Position numbers and translations under genes: made by a program
Assembly (NCBI RefSeq): GCF_022921055.1
Contig: NZ_CP095061.1
Location: 2,271,501 to 2,335,500 of the forward strand
Origin: Hymenobacter volaticus
GTDB taxonomy: Bacteria; Bacteroidota; Bacteroidia; Cytophagales; Hymenobacteraceae
DNA length: 64,000 nt
Direction: 5' to 3'
In this document: positions 19,862-28,534 of the stretch, one piece after another
How the letters are laid out: each line of letters begins with the position of its first letter
How positions within the stretch are numbered: the stretch's first letter is position 1
The notes under the pieces: model-generated
The model's database searches: none
What the model was told of the DNA's origin: nothing
What the model saw: only the letters and a program-made list of their open reading frames with translations

Positions 19862-20839
19862 ATGATTGCGACCGTCACTTCCCGCAGCGAGGTTCTCAAG
19901 CACATCGAACCATTTCTTCGCAACAATCTCGGTACGTTTCTGAAGAGCGTCGAGGATAGCTGGCAGCCTTCTGATTTTCTGCCCGATTCGCGGCTCGATA
20001 CTTTCTTCGATGAAGTGAAGCTGCTTCGCGAGCGAGCCGGTGAGCTTAGCTACGATTTGTTGGCCGTGCTTATCGGGGATACCATTACCGAAGAGGCCCT
20101 GCCCAACTACGAGGCCTGGTTTCATGAGCTTGATGACCTAGACCGTGACCGTGACAACGGCTGGGCCCAGTGGATTCGGGGCTGGACGGCCGAGGAAAAC
20201 CGCCACGGCGACTTGCTTAACCGTTACCTCTACCTCAGCGGACGCGTAAACATGCGCGAGTTCGAGGCCAGCACGCAGCACCTCATTGCCGACGGCTTCG
20301 ACCTCGGCACCGCCCACGACCCGTACCGGGCATTTGTGTACACTAGCTACCAAGAAGCGGCCACCAACCTCTCGCACCGCCGCGTAGGTACCCTGGCCCG
20401 CAAGGCCGGCGACGCTTCGTTGTCTAAGCTTTGCGGCATGATTGCCGGCGACGAAGCCCGCCACGCCCGCGTGTACCAGACGTTTGTAGAAAAGATCTTC
20501 GAAGTAGACCCGTCGGAAATGATGCTGGCCTTCGAGGACATGATGCGCAAGAAAATTGTAATGCCTGCTCACTACATGCGGGAATTAGGCGTCGAGATGG
20601 GCAAAACCTTTGGGCACTTCACCGATGCCGCGCAGCGTCTTGGCGTGTATACCAGCCAAGACTACACCGACATTCTGGAAGGCTTAATCACTACCTGGAA
20701 AGTCGACCAAGCAACTGGGCTCAACAGCGCCGCCGAAAAAGCTCGTGATTACATCATGGCCCTACCCAACCGTCTGCGCCGCGTTGCCGACCGAATGCCG
20801 GTGCCGAAGTTGGAGTACAAATTCAAGTGGATCGAGTAG
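19862..20839 (+). CDS. Acyl-ACP desaturase (stearoyl-ACP Delta9-type, di-iron)
   Basis: A soluble 325-residue di-iron enzyme that inserts a cis double bond into acyl-ACP, tuning membrane fluidity. Both iron-ligand motifs are intact: EENRHGD (Glu112, His115) and GDEARHARVY (Glu198, His201), with further Glu ligands in ITEEALPNY (Glu77 or 78) and SYQEAAT (Glu165). Spacing between the ligands from Glu112 onward equals that of the plant castor enzyme. The MMRKKIVMPAHYM and AQRLGVYTSQDYTDILE segments are also family-typical. It is flanked downstream by a strong bidirectional terminator. Confidence 0.93.
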   Translation: MIATVTSRSEVLKHIEPFLRNNLGTFLKSVEDSWQPSDFLPDSRLDTFFDEVKLLRERAGELSYDLLAVLIGDTITEEALPNYEAWFHELDDLDRDRDNGWAQWIRGWTAEENRHGDLLNRYLYLSGRVNMREFEASTQHLIADGFDLGTAHDPYRAFVYTSYQEAATNLSHRRVGTLARKAGDASLSKLCGMIAGDEARHARVYQTFVEKIFEVDPSEMMLAFEDMMRKKIVMPAHYMRELGVEMGKTFGHFTDAAQRLGVYTSQDYTDILEGLITTWKVDQATGLNSAAEKARDYIMALPNRLRRVADRMPVPKLEYKFKWIE

Positions 20840-20851
20840 AGCTTAGTATTA

Positions 20852-20915
20852 TTGACCCAGGCACAAAAAATCCCCCGTAACGCTGCGTTACGGGGGATTT
20901 TTGTGCTTGGGTCAA
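20852..20915. terminator. Strong bidirectional terminator
   Basis: A near-perfect 30-base inverted repeat (arms TTGACCCAGGCACAAAAA then TCCCCCGTAACGC) has A-run and T-run flanks, so it can terminate from both sides. It sits between the desaturase gene and the opposing lipoprotein gene. Confidence 0.88.
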
Positions 20916-20921
20916 TAACCT

Positions 20922-21569
20922 TTACGGTTGGCCATCCATCACTTGGCCCATTACCCATTTGCCGCTGGGGTCCAGCTTGTAGGTAATAGTGCGCGAACCA
21001 GGAGTTGTGGTGGTAGTAGCAGCCGCACCATCTGTCGACGCAGCCGAAGCAGTGCCATCCGTTACGGGGAACGTGCGGCTCAGCATGTTGTTGCTCAGCA
21101 TGTACGTGTCTTTTCCCGCGTAGCCTACAGCAGCAGGGCCCGTAATCAAGCCAGGGCCAATGATGGGGGTATACGCTCGATCTGAAAATTCGTAGCCGTA
21201 GAAACCGCCATTGGCCGTGGAAGCATCGGTGAAGATGTAGATTTCCGGTTTGCCGTTGCCGTTCAAGTCACCTGTCACCGCTTCCCGTACAGCACCGTTG
21301 ATGTCGAGGCGCACAGGCTCAGTGGTGAGGGCGGCGCCGCGGTAAGAGCGGATGGTAAGTTGCCGCTGAGCTTCAGAACCGGTGGTGCGAATCTCAAAAC
21401 GTGCATTACCTTGCGTCAGGTCCCTGGAAAAGCTAACTGGCTCGGTAGCCACTGTGCTTTCCACCGTCGACATTTGAGTTGAAGTGTCTTCAACAATGCC
21501 TCGTGAAGAGTCGCAGGCAGTGGCTGCCACAACCGAGGCGCTAAGTAACACTAGAACACGTGCTTTCAT
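20922..21569 (-). CDS. PliI-like lipoprotein, paralog 1
   Basis: A 215-residue exported protein with a lipoprotein signal peptide: hydrophobic residues 4-17 and a lipobox ending ATAC, giving the acylated Cys at about residue 19. The mature part has SFSRDLTQGNARFEI, a VTGDLNGNGKPEIYIFTD segment (Asp/Asn-rich, FG-GAP-like) and GYAGKDTYMLSNNMLSRTFP. This pattern resembles PliI-family inhibitors of I-type lysozyme. The neighbouring gene encodes a clear paralog. The open frame extends to 21725, but only the ATG at 21569 is next to the signal peptide. The inhibitor assignment is tentative; a periplasmic or outer-membrane lipoprotein is well supported. Confidence 0.65.
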   Translation of the reverse strand: MKARVLVLLSASVVAATACDSSRGIVEDTSTQMSTVESTVATEPVSFSRDLTQGNARFEIRTTGSEAQRQLTIRSYRGAALTTEPVRLDINGAVREAVTGDLNGNGKPEIYIFTDASTANGGFYGYEFSDRAYTPIIGPGLITGPAAVGYAGKDTYMLSNNMLSRTFPVTDGTASAASTDGAAATTTTTPGSRTITYKLDPSGKWVMGQVMDGQP

Positions 21570-21867
21570 GATAATATGGTTAGGGAAGAGTGGACGTGGG
21601 AGTAAGTCTGTTGTAGAGATAAAACCCTTGGTGGGTAGGAGGGCAGCAGGAAAGAATGAAGAAGTAATCAGCCGGTCTTTTCTCCTCTGCACTATCTGGT
21701 TCGGCGCATCAAAATATCGGCGCAAGGTATTATATTCTATCTGAAATACAAATTCTTACCGTGCAAACACGCGGCTAAAACAAGCGAAATACGTGGTTGA
21801 ATAATCTCCTGTATGATGTACAGACAAAGATTCGTTATTAATAATCTGGGTTTATTGCAATCTAGCC

Positions 21868-22485
21868 TCAACGCGTTTGATTCCTATAGTTGACCTGCTG
21901 AAATACGGTGCTGCCAGTTGGCAGCTTGTACAACACAGAGCGTTGTCCACCACTCGGGCAGCAGTTAGGATCGGCGTCAAGGAATATCGGAAAAGTACGG
22001 ACCACCTCTTGGCCTTCGACCTTGAAGGTATCGTGGCCTTGGTAGCCTTTAGCGGCAGCGCCGCTGAGTTCGGGTAATGAAAGGGCACGGCGGCCCTGAT
22101 CGTTGAATTCATAGCCGAGAAGCTGCCCGTAGGAGCCACTGCCTGCGTCGGCGATAAACACTAATAGTTCCGGAGAGTCGTCGTTGTTGAGGTTCGTAAC
22201 AACAGCATCCTCAACGGTGCCTTCTACTGTCTGCGTGTTGGTAACTAGCTCCCGACCGTTTTTTTCAACTCGTAACTCCATTTGGCGCTGCGTGCCTTCG
22301 CCTGTAGTTTGCAGCACAAATCGGTGGGCGCCTTCGCGCAGTTCCTTCCGAAAGCTGACTGGAGTAGCTGTAGCAATAGGGGTGGCCGTTGCGCGCAAAG
22401 TAGCCGGGTCCGACGCCTCGGTAGCTCGGGGAGCATCGCAGGCCATCAGTGAAACCAGAAGCAGTGAAACAACAGGCGCTTTCAT
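21868..22485 (-). CDS. PliI-like lipoprotein, paralog 2
   Basis: A 205-residue lipoprotein with signal peptide and lipobox LMAC (Cys about residue 16). It shares the whole domain with the downstream neighbour: SFRKELREGAHRFVLQTTG, VVTNLNNDDSPELLVFIADA, KGYQGHDTFKVEGQEVVRTF and a C-terminal SVLYKL segment. The GHDTF...RTFP pattern and the CCPSGG turn fit PliI-type lysozyme inhibitors. Both genes lie on the minus strand, 298 bases apart, with separate leaders, suggesting an old tandem duplication. Function inferred from family resemblance only. Confidence 0.68.
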   Translation of the reverse strand: MKAPVVSLLLVSLMACDAPRATEASDPATLRATATPIATATPVSFRKELREGAHRFVLQTTGEGTQRQMELRVEKNGRELVTNTQTVEGTVEDAVVTNLNNDDSPELLVFIADAGSGSYGQLLGYEFNDQGRRALSLPELSGAAAKGYQGHDTFKVEGQEVVRTFPIFLDADPNCCPSGGQRSVLYKLPTGSTVFQQVNYRNQTR

Positions 22486-22587
22486 AAAAAATGCAGTAGA
22501 ACGCCAGCTACTTTTGTGCCGGTGTTCTACTGCATTTACTGCTTCGTTCAGCAGGAAGTTGCAACTATGGCTGTATTATTATGGGTG

Positions 22588-22869
22588 CTAGGCCGTTACC
22601 TGTACACCTTTCCAAAACGCCACGCGCCCCTGGATCTGCTGGGCAGCTTCTTTGGGCTCGGGGTAGAACCACGCCGCATCTTTGTTTAGCTCGCCATTCA
22701 CGCGAAGGGAGTAATAGCTGGCCCGTCCTTTCCAAGGACAACTGGTGTGCGCGATGCTGTCCTCGAAAAATTCTTTCTTGATAGAATCGGCCGGGAAATA
22801 ATGGTTGTTTTCAACCACTACGGTGTCATTGCTTTCGGCCACGACGGTATTGTTCCAAATTGCTTTCAT
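22588..22869 (-). CDS. DUF427 family protein
   Basis: A 93-residue single-domain protein. It contains the DUF427 hallmarks: VVVENNHYFPADSIKKEFF, then TSCPWKGRASYYSL, and FYPEPKEAAQQIQGRVAFWKG at the end. The family has a small beta-barrel fold and no established biochemical role. Full length and intact, in its own short transcription unit on the minus strand. Confidence 0.92.
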   Translation of the reverse strand: MKAIWNNTVVAESNDTVVVENNHYFPADSIKKEFFEDSIAHTSCPWKGRASYYSLRVNGELNKDAAWFYPEPKEAAQQIQGRVAFWKGVQVTA

Positions 22870-23050
22870 AGATGTAAATTTTATTGTTGAATCTTCGCTT
22901 TCAAACGTTGTCGTCTAGGCCATATGCGTCTTCTAAGAGGCAGAAGGCCATATAGGGCTGTGGCTACATAGTGTAACTCGACGCATAAACCACGACAATC
23001 CAAAAACTAACTTTCCCTGCCCGTTGTTCTGACAACTCAACCCTTTTCCT

Positions 23051-24157
23051 ATGTCCGCAGGCTTCCGTTTCCTAGATTTTGTGCCCGAAGAGTCGTCCGA
23101 GAAAGGCTTCGACTCTTTGTTTAAGATATTTATGCAACTCATCACCATCACGTCGGGTGATGTAGCCGAAACGCTTTCTTGGCTCAATGAGCTAGACAAG
23201 CAGTACGGCCTCACCGACGATGACTACGGGATGGGCGACTTCATCGAAGATCTCAAGAAAAAAGGCTACATCGATGAAGATCCTCAGAAGGAGGGTGCCT
23301 TCAACATCACGGCCAAAAGTGAGCAGCAAATTCGCAAAAGCTCGCTCGAAGAAATCTTTGGCAAGCTAAAAAAATCGGGGCAAGGCAACCACCGTACCCC
23401 GCACACCGGCCAAGGCGACGAGCAAAGCACCGACATGCGCGAATTCCGGTTTGGCGACTCGCTGGACCAAATTTCCATGACCGAGTCGATCCGCAACGCT
23501 CAACTCAATCATGGCTTGTCTGATGAGTTCATGCTTTCGGAAGGCGACTTGGAAGTGCGTGAAAACGAGCACAAGAGCCAAACCAGCACCGTGCTCATGA
23601 TCGACATTTCGCACTCCATGATTTTGTACGGCGAGGACCGCATCACGCCGGCCAAGAAAGTGGCCATGGCCCTGGCCGAGCTAGTAAAGCAGAAGTACCC
23701 CAAAGACACGCTCGACGTGCTGGTATTCGGCAACGATGCTTGGCAGATTGAAGTGAAAGACCTGCCATACCTGCAAGTTGGACCATACCACACCAACACT
23801 GTAGCCGGCTTGGAACTGGCATTGGATCTGTTGCGTAAGCGCAAAACGCCAAACAAGCAGATCTTTATGATCACCGACGGTAAGCCAACCTGCTTGAAGG
23901 AGCCCGCCGGTGGGTACTACAAAAACAGCTTTGGGTTGGACCGCAAAGTGGTCAACAAAACCCTGAACCTGGCTGCTGCTGCCCGTCGCCTCAAGGTGCC
24001 CATCACTACGTTCATGATTGCCTCCGACCCTTATCTGAAGCAATTCGTGAATGAGTTTACGGAGGTCAATCAAGGCAAAGCCTACTATTCTTCACTGAAA
24101 GGCTTAGGCCACATGATCTTTGAAGACTACAAGCGCAACCGCCGCAAGACGCTCTAA
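23051..24157 (+). CDS. VWA-domain protein (partner of a MoxR/chelatase-type ATPase)
   Basis: A 368-residue soluble protein. The N-terminal half is helical and charged. The von Willebrand A domain (about 178-350) has an intact metal-binding MIDAS: Asp185-x-Ser187-x-Ser189 in MIDISHSM, a Thr in HTNTVAGLE and an Asp in MITDGKP. VWA proteins of this type pair with MoxR- or BchI-like AAA+ ATPases in metal insertion or protein maturation. The matching ATPase gene is 1.2 kb downstream on the same strand, separated by an opposite-strand cytochrome gene. Intact. Confidence 0.85.
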   Translation: MSAGFRFLDFVPEESSEKGFDSLFKIFMQLITITSGDVAETLSWLNELDKQYGLTDDDYGMGDFIEDLKKKGYIDEDPQKEGAFNITAKSEQQIRKSSLEEIFGKLKKSGQGNHRTPHTGQGDEQSTDMREFRFGDSLDQISMTESIRNAQLNHGLSDEFMLSEGDLEVRENEHKSQTSTVLMIDISHSMILYGEDRITPAKKVAMALAELVKQKYPKDTLDVLVFGNDAWQIEVKDLPYLQVGPYHTNTVAGLELALDLLRKRKTPNKQIFMITDGKPTCLKEPAGGYYKNSFGLDRKVVNKTLNLAAAARRLKVPITTFMIASDPYLKQFVNEFTEVNQGKAYYSSLKGLGHMIFEDYKRNRRKTL

Positions 24158-24176
24158 CACATTGGAGTGACAGGAT

Positions 24177-24223
24177 AAGAGGCTCGCTTTTCTTCTTTAA
24201 TCGAGGAGGAAAACGAGCCTCTT
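24177..24223. terminator. Terminator between convergent VWA and cytochrome genes
   Basis: Arms AAGAGGCTCG and CGAGCCTCTT plus an extended imperfect stem lie between the two stops. A T-rich stretch follows on the plus strand. Confidence 0.6.
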
Positions 24224-24233
24224 ACTTTTGTAT

Positions 24234-25205
24234 TCATTTAGCTGCAACCGCGCCATCGGTTTCCCGATTAGGGCGCTTGATTTGCGGTACGGTTTGCAGA
24301 TAAGCAAAAATAGCGTGCGCCTCTTCGTCGCTCATTAGTGTGAAACGAGGCATAGGTGCCCGCACCGGGTGGCGGGAGGAAATTCCGTATTTCACAGCGC
24401 GGGTAAATTCTTCTTCTGTCCAGTCGCCAAGGCCAGTTTCAAGATCCATGGTTAGGTTGCGCGACGTGATGGTACTGCCGTTAGTGGTAATGAACTCGTT
24501 GCCACCGCCGAGGTAGCCTTCCGATTTTTCAGGCTCCAATAAGTTGTTGGTTTGAAAGCTTTGAGAATGACAATCGTAGCAGAGGTAACGCGCTGTAACC
24601 AAATATCGGCCTAGCGCCACAGGGCTGGTAGCCGCGGGTTCCACGATGGCCTTTGCAGGTAAGGGAGCGGGCTTCATCACTGTATGCGTTAGCGCTTTGG
24701 ATAGAAACGACGGTTCTTGCGGGCGTGAGGCAACGGCTTTGGGCTGCACCCAATCATGATTCGAGCGCAAAAACACCACCAAGCTGTTGATGTCCTCATC
24801 CGACATATGCACAAATTTGGGCATCACTAAGCGGTAGCGTCCGTCGCGCCCGATACCGGTGCGTAACAAAGCAATAAGCTCGGCATCAGTCCAGCGGCCG
24901 ATACCGTGGGTGGGGTCATGCGTGATGTTGGAGGCGTATAGCTTACCAAACTCTGGCGGTAAATCAGCCATAGGACCTCCGGTTAGGCTTCGGCTGGTTT
25001 TGTCGAGGTGGCAATCGGCGCACATAGATACCGCTAGCTTTTCGCCTTGTGCCAAGCGCGCTGGCGTTGCCGTTATTTCCTGAGCCGGTACTTTCGGAAC
25101 AGCGTATGTAGGGACACCTCGCACGTTTATGAACAGTGCCAATGCAGCTGCAAGCACGACTATTGCTGCCACGCAAACCCCAACTACTCGTATAATTTTT
25201 CTCAT
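24234..25205 (-). CDS. Diheme cytochrome c, membrane-anchored
   Basis: A 323-residue protein with an N-terminal membrane helix or signal (residues 5-27). It has two cytochrome c domains, each with a CxxCH haem site: Cys62-Cys65-His66 (CADCH) and Cys209-Cys212-His213 (CYDCH). Likely axial Met residues lie in LVMPKFVHMSDED and APMPRFTLMSDEE. The SNITHDPTHGIGRWTDAEL segment is typical of cytochrome subunits of gluconate/alcohol-type dehydrogenases and related diheme carriers. It should carry electrons in the periplasm. It is encoded opposite to, and between, the VWA and AAA+ genes. Confidence 0.85.
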   Translation of the reverse strand: MRKIIRVVGVCVAAIVVLAAALALFINVRGVPTYAVPKVPAQEITATPARLAQGEKLAVSMCADCHLDKTSRSLTGGPMADLPPEFGKLYASNITHDPTHGIGRWTDAELIALLRTGIGRDGRYRLVMPKFVHMSDEDINSLVVFLRSNHDWVQPKAVASRPQEPSFLSKALTHTVMKPAPLPAKAIVEPAATSPVALGRYLVTARYLCYDCHSQSFQTNNLLEPEKSEGYLGGGNEFITTNGSTITSRNLTMDLETGLGDWTEEEFTRAVKYGISSRHPVRAPMPRFTLMSDEEAHAIFAYLQTVPQIKRPNRETDGAVAAK

Positions 25206-25386
25206 CTTGCTTTTGACTTTTCAGTTATTACAAGACTACATAACCTACTGCTAAATAGGTATCACATAATGATGTGAGGTCACTTGGCTAATGGCGGCGG
25301 CTTTACTAGTTACATTTCGCCTGAACCTCTGCCGCATCTTAGCGGTTAAACAATTTGGGGCCTATACACCCCCGTCACAACTCCCG

Positions 25387-26916
25387 ATGAAACAAGAATC
25401 TATTCGTACGCTGGGCCAGCTCCGGGCCAGCGGGTATCAGCCGCGCTCCGTTAAACAAGAACTGCGCGACAATCTGATTGCCAAGCTGCAAAGTAAGACT
25501 GAAGTGTTTCCGGGCATCTATGGCTACGAGGAAACCGTTATTCCCGACCTACAACGCGCCATTCTGGCCGGTCACCACATCAACCTACTCGGCTTGCGTG
25601 GGCAGGCCAAAACCCGCATTGCTCGTTTGCTGGTAGGTTTGCTCGACGAGTATATCCCGGTCGTGGAAGGCTCAGAGCTCAACGACGACCCGTTGCAGCC
25701 GTTATCGGTGTTTGCGAAAAACTTGATAGCCGAGCATGGCGACAACGCGCCCGTGAGCTGGATGCACCGCGACGAGCGCTACACTGAGAAGCTTGCCACT
25801 CCCGACGTATCCGTGGCCGACCTTATCGGCGACGCCGACCCTATCAAAGCGGCTACGCTTAAGTTGCCTTACAGCGACGAGCGGGTAATTCACTTCGGCC
25901 TGATTCCGCGGGCACACCGTGGCATTTTCGTGATCAACGAACTGCCCGATTTGCAACCCCGCATCCAGGTGTCGCTCTTCAATATTTTGCAGGAAGGCGA
26001 CATTCAAATTCGCGGTTTCAAGGTGCGGCTACCGCTGGATTTGCAGTTCGTATTCACGGCCAACCCCGAGGACTACACCAACCGTGGTTCCATCGTGACG
26101 CCGCTCAAGGACCGTATCGACGCTCAGATCATCACGCACTATCCGAAATCTATCGAAATCGGAAAGCGCATTACCAAGCAAGAGGCTCGCATCAAGCAAG
26201 AGCAGCGCGGTTTGGTAACCACCAATGAAATTGTGCACGACTTGGTGGAGCAAGTGGCCGTTGAAGCGCGTGCCTCCGAGTTTGTAGACGCCAAGAGTGG
26301 TGTATCAGCCCGTCTTACCATCTCAGCCTACGAGCAAGTGGTGGCCGGCGCTGAGCGGCGTGCCCTTATCAATGGCGAGAAAAAAACGTACGTACGTGTA
26401 GGTGACTTTATTTCGGCTGTGCCTGCTGTAACCGGTAAGGTCGAACTGGTATATGAAGGCGAGCAGGAGGGAGCTGGCATCGTGGCTGAAAAGCTAATGG
26501 GCAAAGCCATCCGTACGTTGTTCCTGAACTACTTCCCTGACCCCGACAAAGCCAAGAAGCTGAAGAACCGCATCAGCCCTTACAAAACGGTGCAGGAGTG
26601 GTTTGGTAGTGGCAACACTGTTGATGTTTTGCACGATGCCTCGGACAAGGACTACCGCGCCGCCCTCGACCAAGTGCCCGGTTTGCGCGACATTGTGAAG
26701 GAGTTGCACCCCAATGGAGACAAGGACGCCACCTATTTCCTGATGGAGTTCCTGCTCCACGGCTTAGCTGAGTACAGCTTGATTTCTCGCAACCGCCTAA
26801 CCGCCGGTGCGCAGTTCAAGGACCTGCTTTCCTCGATGTTCACCATGCCGAGCTTCGGCGAGGATGACGACGATGAGGACGAAGACGAGCGCCCACAGCG
26901 CGGCCGGAGACGGTAG
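25387..26916 (+). CDS. MoxR/magnesium-chelatase-type AAA+ ATPase
   Basis: A 509-residue AAA+ ATPase. Walker A is GLRGQAKT (residues 69-76). The Walker B position reads GIFVINEL, with Asn in place of the usual Asp before the Glu. Sensor 1 is FTANPEDY, followed by TPLKDRIDAQI with the arginine finger. The insert before Walker B and the C-terminal helices resemble BchI/ChlI and MoxR proteins. The tail is extremely acidic (GEDDDDEDEDE) then basic. An open frame extends to 25291, but MKQESIRTLG at 25387 is the natural start. It probably works with the VWA protein encoded 1.2 kb upstream. Confidence 0.85.
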   Translation: MKQESIRTLGQLRASGYQPRSVKQELRDNLIAKLQSKTEVFPGIYGYEETVIPDLQRAILAGHHINLLGLRGQAKTRIARLLVGLLDEYIPVVEGSELNDDPLQPLSVFAKNLIAEHGDNAPVSWMHRDERYTEKLATPDVSVADLIGDADPIKAATLKLPYSDERVIHFGLIPRAHRGIFVINELPDLQPRIQVSLFNILQEGDIQIRGFKVRLPLDLQFVFTANPEDYTNRGSIVTPLKDRIDAQIITHYPKSIEIGKRITKQEARIKQEQRGLVTTNEIVHDLVEQVAVEARASEFVDAKSGVSARLTISAYEQVVAGAERRALINGEKKTYVRVGDFISAVPAVTGKVELVYEGEQEGAGIVAEKLMGKAIRTLFLNYFPDPDKAKKLKNRISPYKTVQEWFGSGNTVDVLHDASDKDYRAALDQVPGLRDIVKELHPNGDKDATYFLMEFLLHGLAEYSLISRNRLTAGAQFKDLLSSMFTMPSFGEDDDDEDEDERPQRGRRR

Positions 26917-26934
26917 ACCAGAGTAACTGCTAAT

Positions 26935-26967
26935 AAAACAGCCGCTTCAGTTTGGAGCGGCTGTTTT
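26935..26967 (+). terminator. Rho-independent terminator after the AAA+ gene
   Basis: The stem AAAACAGCCGCTTC..GGAGCGGCTGTTTT with a T-run ends 51 bases after the stop. Confidence 0.85.
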
Positions 26968-27082
26968 GTTGAGGTGTAGTTGAGTAACTAGAGTCACAGG
27001 ATTTATCAGCTTCAGCTGCATCCCTAGCGGCTTTCAAACGCGTTTCTCGCAGTTACGACTCTTATCCAACTAACAGAAAAAG

Positions 27083-27117
27083 AAAACCGTCCGGCACCTA
27101 GGGTGTCAGACGGTTTA
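27083..27117 (-). terminator. Terminator after the cyclophilin gene
   Basis: The stem AAACCGTCCGGCACC/GGGTGTCAGACGGTTT is followed on the minus strand by TCTTTTTC. It lies 24 bases after the cyclophilin stop. Confidence 0.8.
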
Positions 27118-27140
27118 AATGAGGTAGAGCAAGTGAGCTA

Positions 27141-27599
27141 CTACTCTTCGCTTACCACGATTTTCTGAATGTCGTCGTTTGGGCGGATAGCGTCAATCAC
27201 TTCCAAGCCTTCCACCACTTTACCGAATACGGTGTGGTTGCGGTCGAGGTGAGCCGTATTCTGGCGGTCGTGGACGATGAAGAACTGGCTGCCACCCGTG
27301 TTACGGCCAGCGTGCGCCATGCTCAATGCGCCGCGCTCGTGGTACTGGTGGTCGCCGGTTAGCTCGCAGTCGATTTTGTAACCGGGGCCACCGGTGCCAG
27401 CCATGCCTTTAGATCCTTCGCGCGAGTTAGGACAGCCGCCCTGAATCACGAAGTTGGGAATAACACGGTGAAACTTCAGGCCATCGTAGAAGCCTTTCTT
27501 AGCCAAGTCGGTGAAGTTTTTTACGGTGTTAGGAGCGTCTTGCTCGTAGAACTCCACTTTCATCACACCACGGTTGGTGTGGATTTCGGCAGTTTTCAT
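27141..27599 (-). CDS. Cyclophilin-type peptidyl-prolyl cis-trans isomerase
   Basis: A compact 152-residue cytoplasmic cyclophilin (no signal peptide), which speeds proline isomerisation in folding proteins. The active-site signature is present: [13 protein letters not shown] with the catalytic Arg, then [10 protein letters not shown] and [15 protein letters not shown]. Length is that of the single-domain PpiB class. Transcription may start from a TACCTTTG element at 27680-27673 on the minus strand, giving a leader of about 65 bases. Confidence 0.95.
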   Translation of the reverse strand: MKTAEIHTNRGVMKVEFYEQDAPNTVKNFTDLAKKGFYDGLKFHRVIPNFVIQGGCPNSREGSKGMAGTGGPGYKIDCELTGDHQYHERGALSMAHAGRNTGGSQFFIVHDRQNTAHLDRNHTVFGKVVEGLEVIDAIRPNDDIQKIVVSEE

Positions 27600-27672
27600 A
27601 ATTGTGGGAAACGGACAGATAGAACGAACACTTAAGCGTAGTAAGTGTCAGCCGACAAATGTCGGCCTGACG

Positions 27673-27680
27673 CAAAGGTA
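27673..27680 (-). promoter_or_regulatory. -7 promoter element (TACCTTTG) before the cyclophilin gene
   Basis: An exact TAnnTTTG match on the minus strand, 74 bases before the ATG. No clear -33 box is seen. Confidence 0.35.
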
Positions 27681-27795
27681 GCCATTTTGAAATCGGTGAA
27701 ACATCCGGTTACTCGGGGAGTTTCGTAGCATATTTGTGCCTTGCAAGGTTGCAAGCACGCATGTGTCCATCCAACTAACTTTTGTTCTGTACTTT

Positions 27796-28442
27796 ATGAC
27801 GAATTCTCTGCGCACTGCTTCTTTGGGGTTGCTGTCGGCGAGCCTGCTTACGTTTGGCCTCAGCAGCTGTGGCGACAACAAAACTGCGGAAACTGCCACT
27901 TCTACCACGCCCGATACCGCCACCACCGTTGATTCGGCGGCTTTGATGTCGGATTCGGCGCGCATGGCTAAGCCCGGAGGCGTAGTGGTGGACGGCGTGC
28001 CCATGACCCCAGACAAAACCATCGTGCAGAATGCCGTGCAAGCCAGCAGCGTAACTACCCTAGTGAAGGCTGTGCAAGCCGCTGGCCTCGATGGTACGCT
28101 GAGCGGTGCAGGGCCGTTTACGGTCTTTGCACCCAACAACGCTGCCTTCGACAAGCTGCCCAAAGGCGCCCTTGATGGCTTGCTCAAGCCAGAAAGCAAA
28201 GAGAAGCTGAAAGGCGTGCTCACTTATCACGTTATTGCGGGCCGCTTGTTGGCGCAAGATCTTAGAGACGGTCAGCAACTTACAACTGTAAACGGGCAGA
28301 AACTGACCATTAGCGTGAAGGATGGCAAAGTAATGGTAAGCAACGGCACCGATGCCCCGCCGCCGTGCAAACCCCCGACGTCATATCCAGCAATGGCGTT
28401 ACACACATCATCGACGGTGTGGTGTTGCCGAAAGAGGAATAG
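27796..28442 (+). CDS. Fasciclin-domain (FAS1) lipoprotein (one frameshift)
   Basis: The repaired protein has 215 residues: a lipoprotein signal with Cys in LSSCGDN, a Thr/Ala-rich linker, then one FAS1 domain. The domain shows GPFTVFAPNNAAFDKLPKG and LTYHVIAGRLLAQDLRDGQ and, after repair, a family-typical end (VISSNGVTHIIDGVVLPKE). The frame breaks at a C4 run (28355-28358); one extra C restores the end at the TAG at 28440-28442. FAS1 domains mediate adhesion at the cell surface. The ATG at 27796 is chosen because the signal peptide starts there. Confidence 0.85.
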
Positions 28443-28465
28443 CTTGTTTTGCGTTTAAATACAAG

Positions 28466-28504
28466 AGAGCCCGGTTGCTACTAGCAGCCGGGCTCTTTGT
28501 TTTA
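28466..28504 (+). terminator. Rho-independent terminator after the fasciclin gene
   Basis: The stem AGAGCCCGGTTGCTA/ctagcagCCGGGCTCT is followed by TTGTTTT. It lies 23 bases after the repaired stop, which supports that stop as the true gene end. Confidence 0.85.
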
Positions 28505-28534
28505 AGCTAGAAGTGCTATGTCTGGTCTTAATGT

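Noticed and set aside
25291..25386. Longer N-terminus of the AAA+ ATPase
   Set aside because: The additional 32 residues look untranslated and lack the family pattern; the ATG at 25387 fits.
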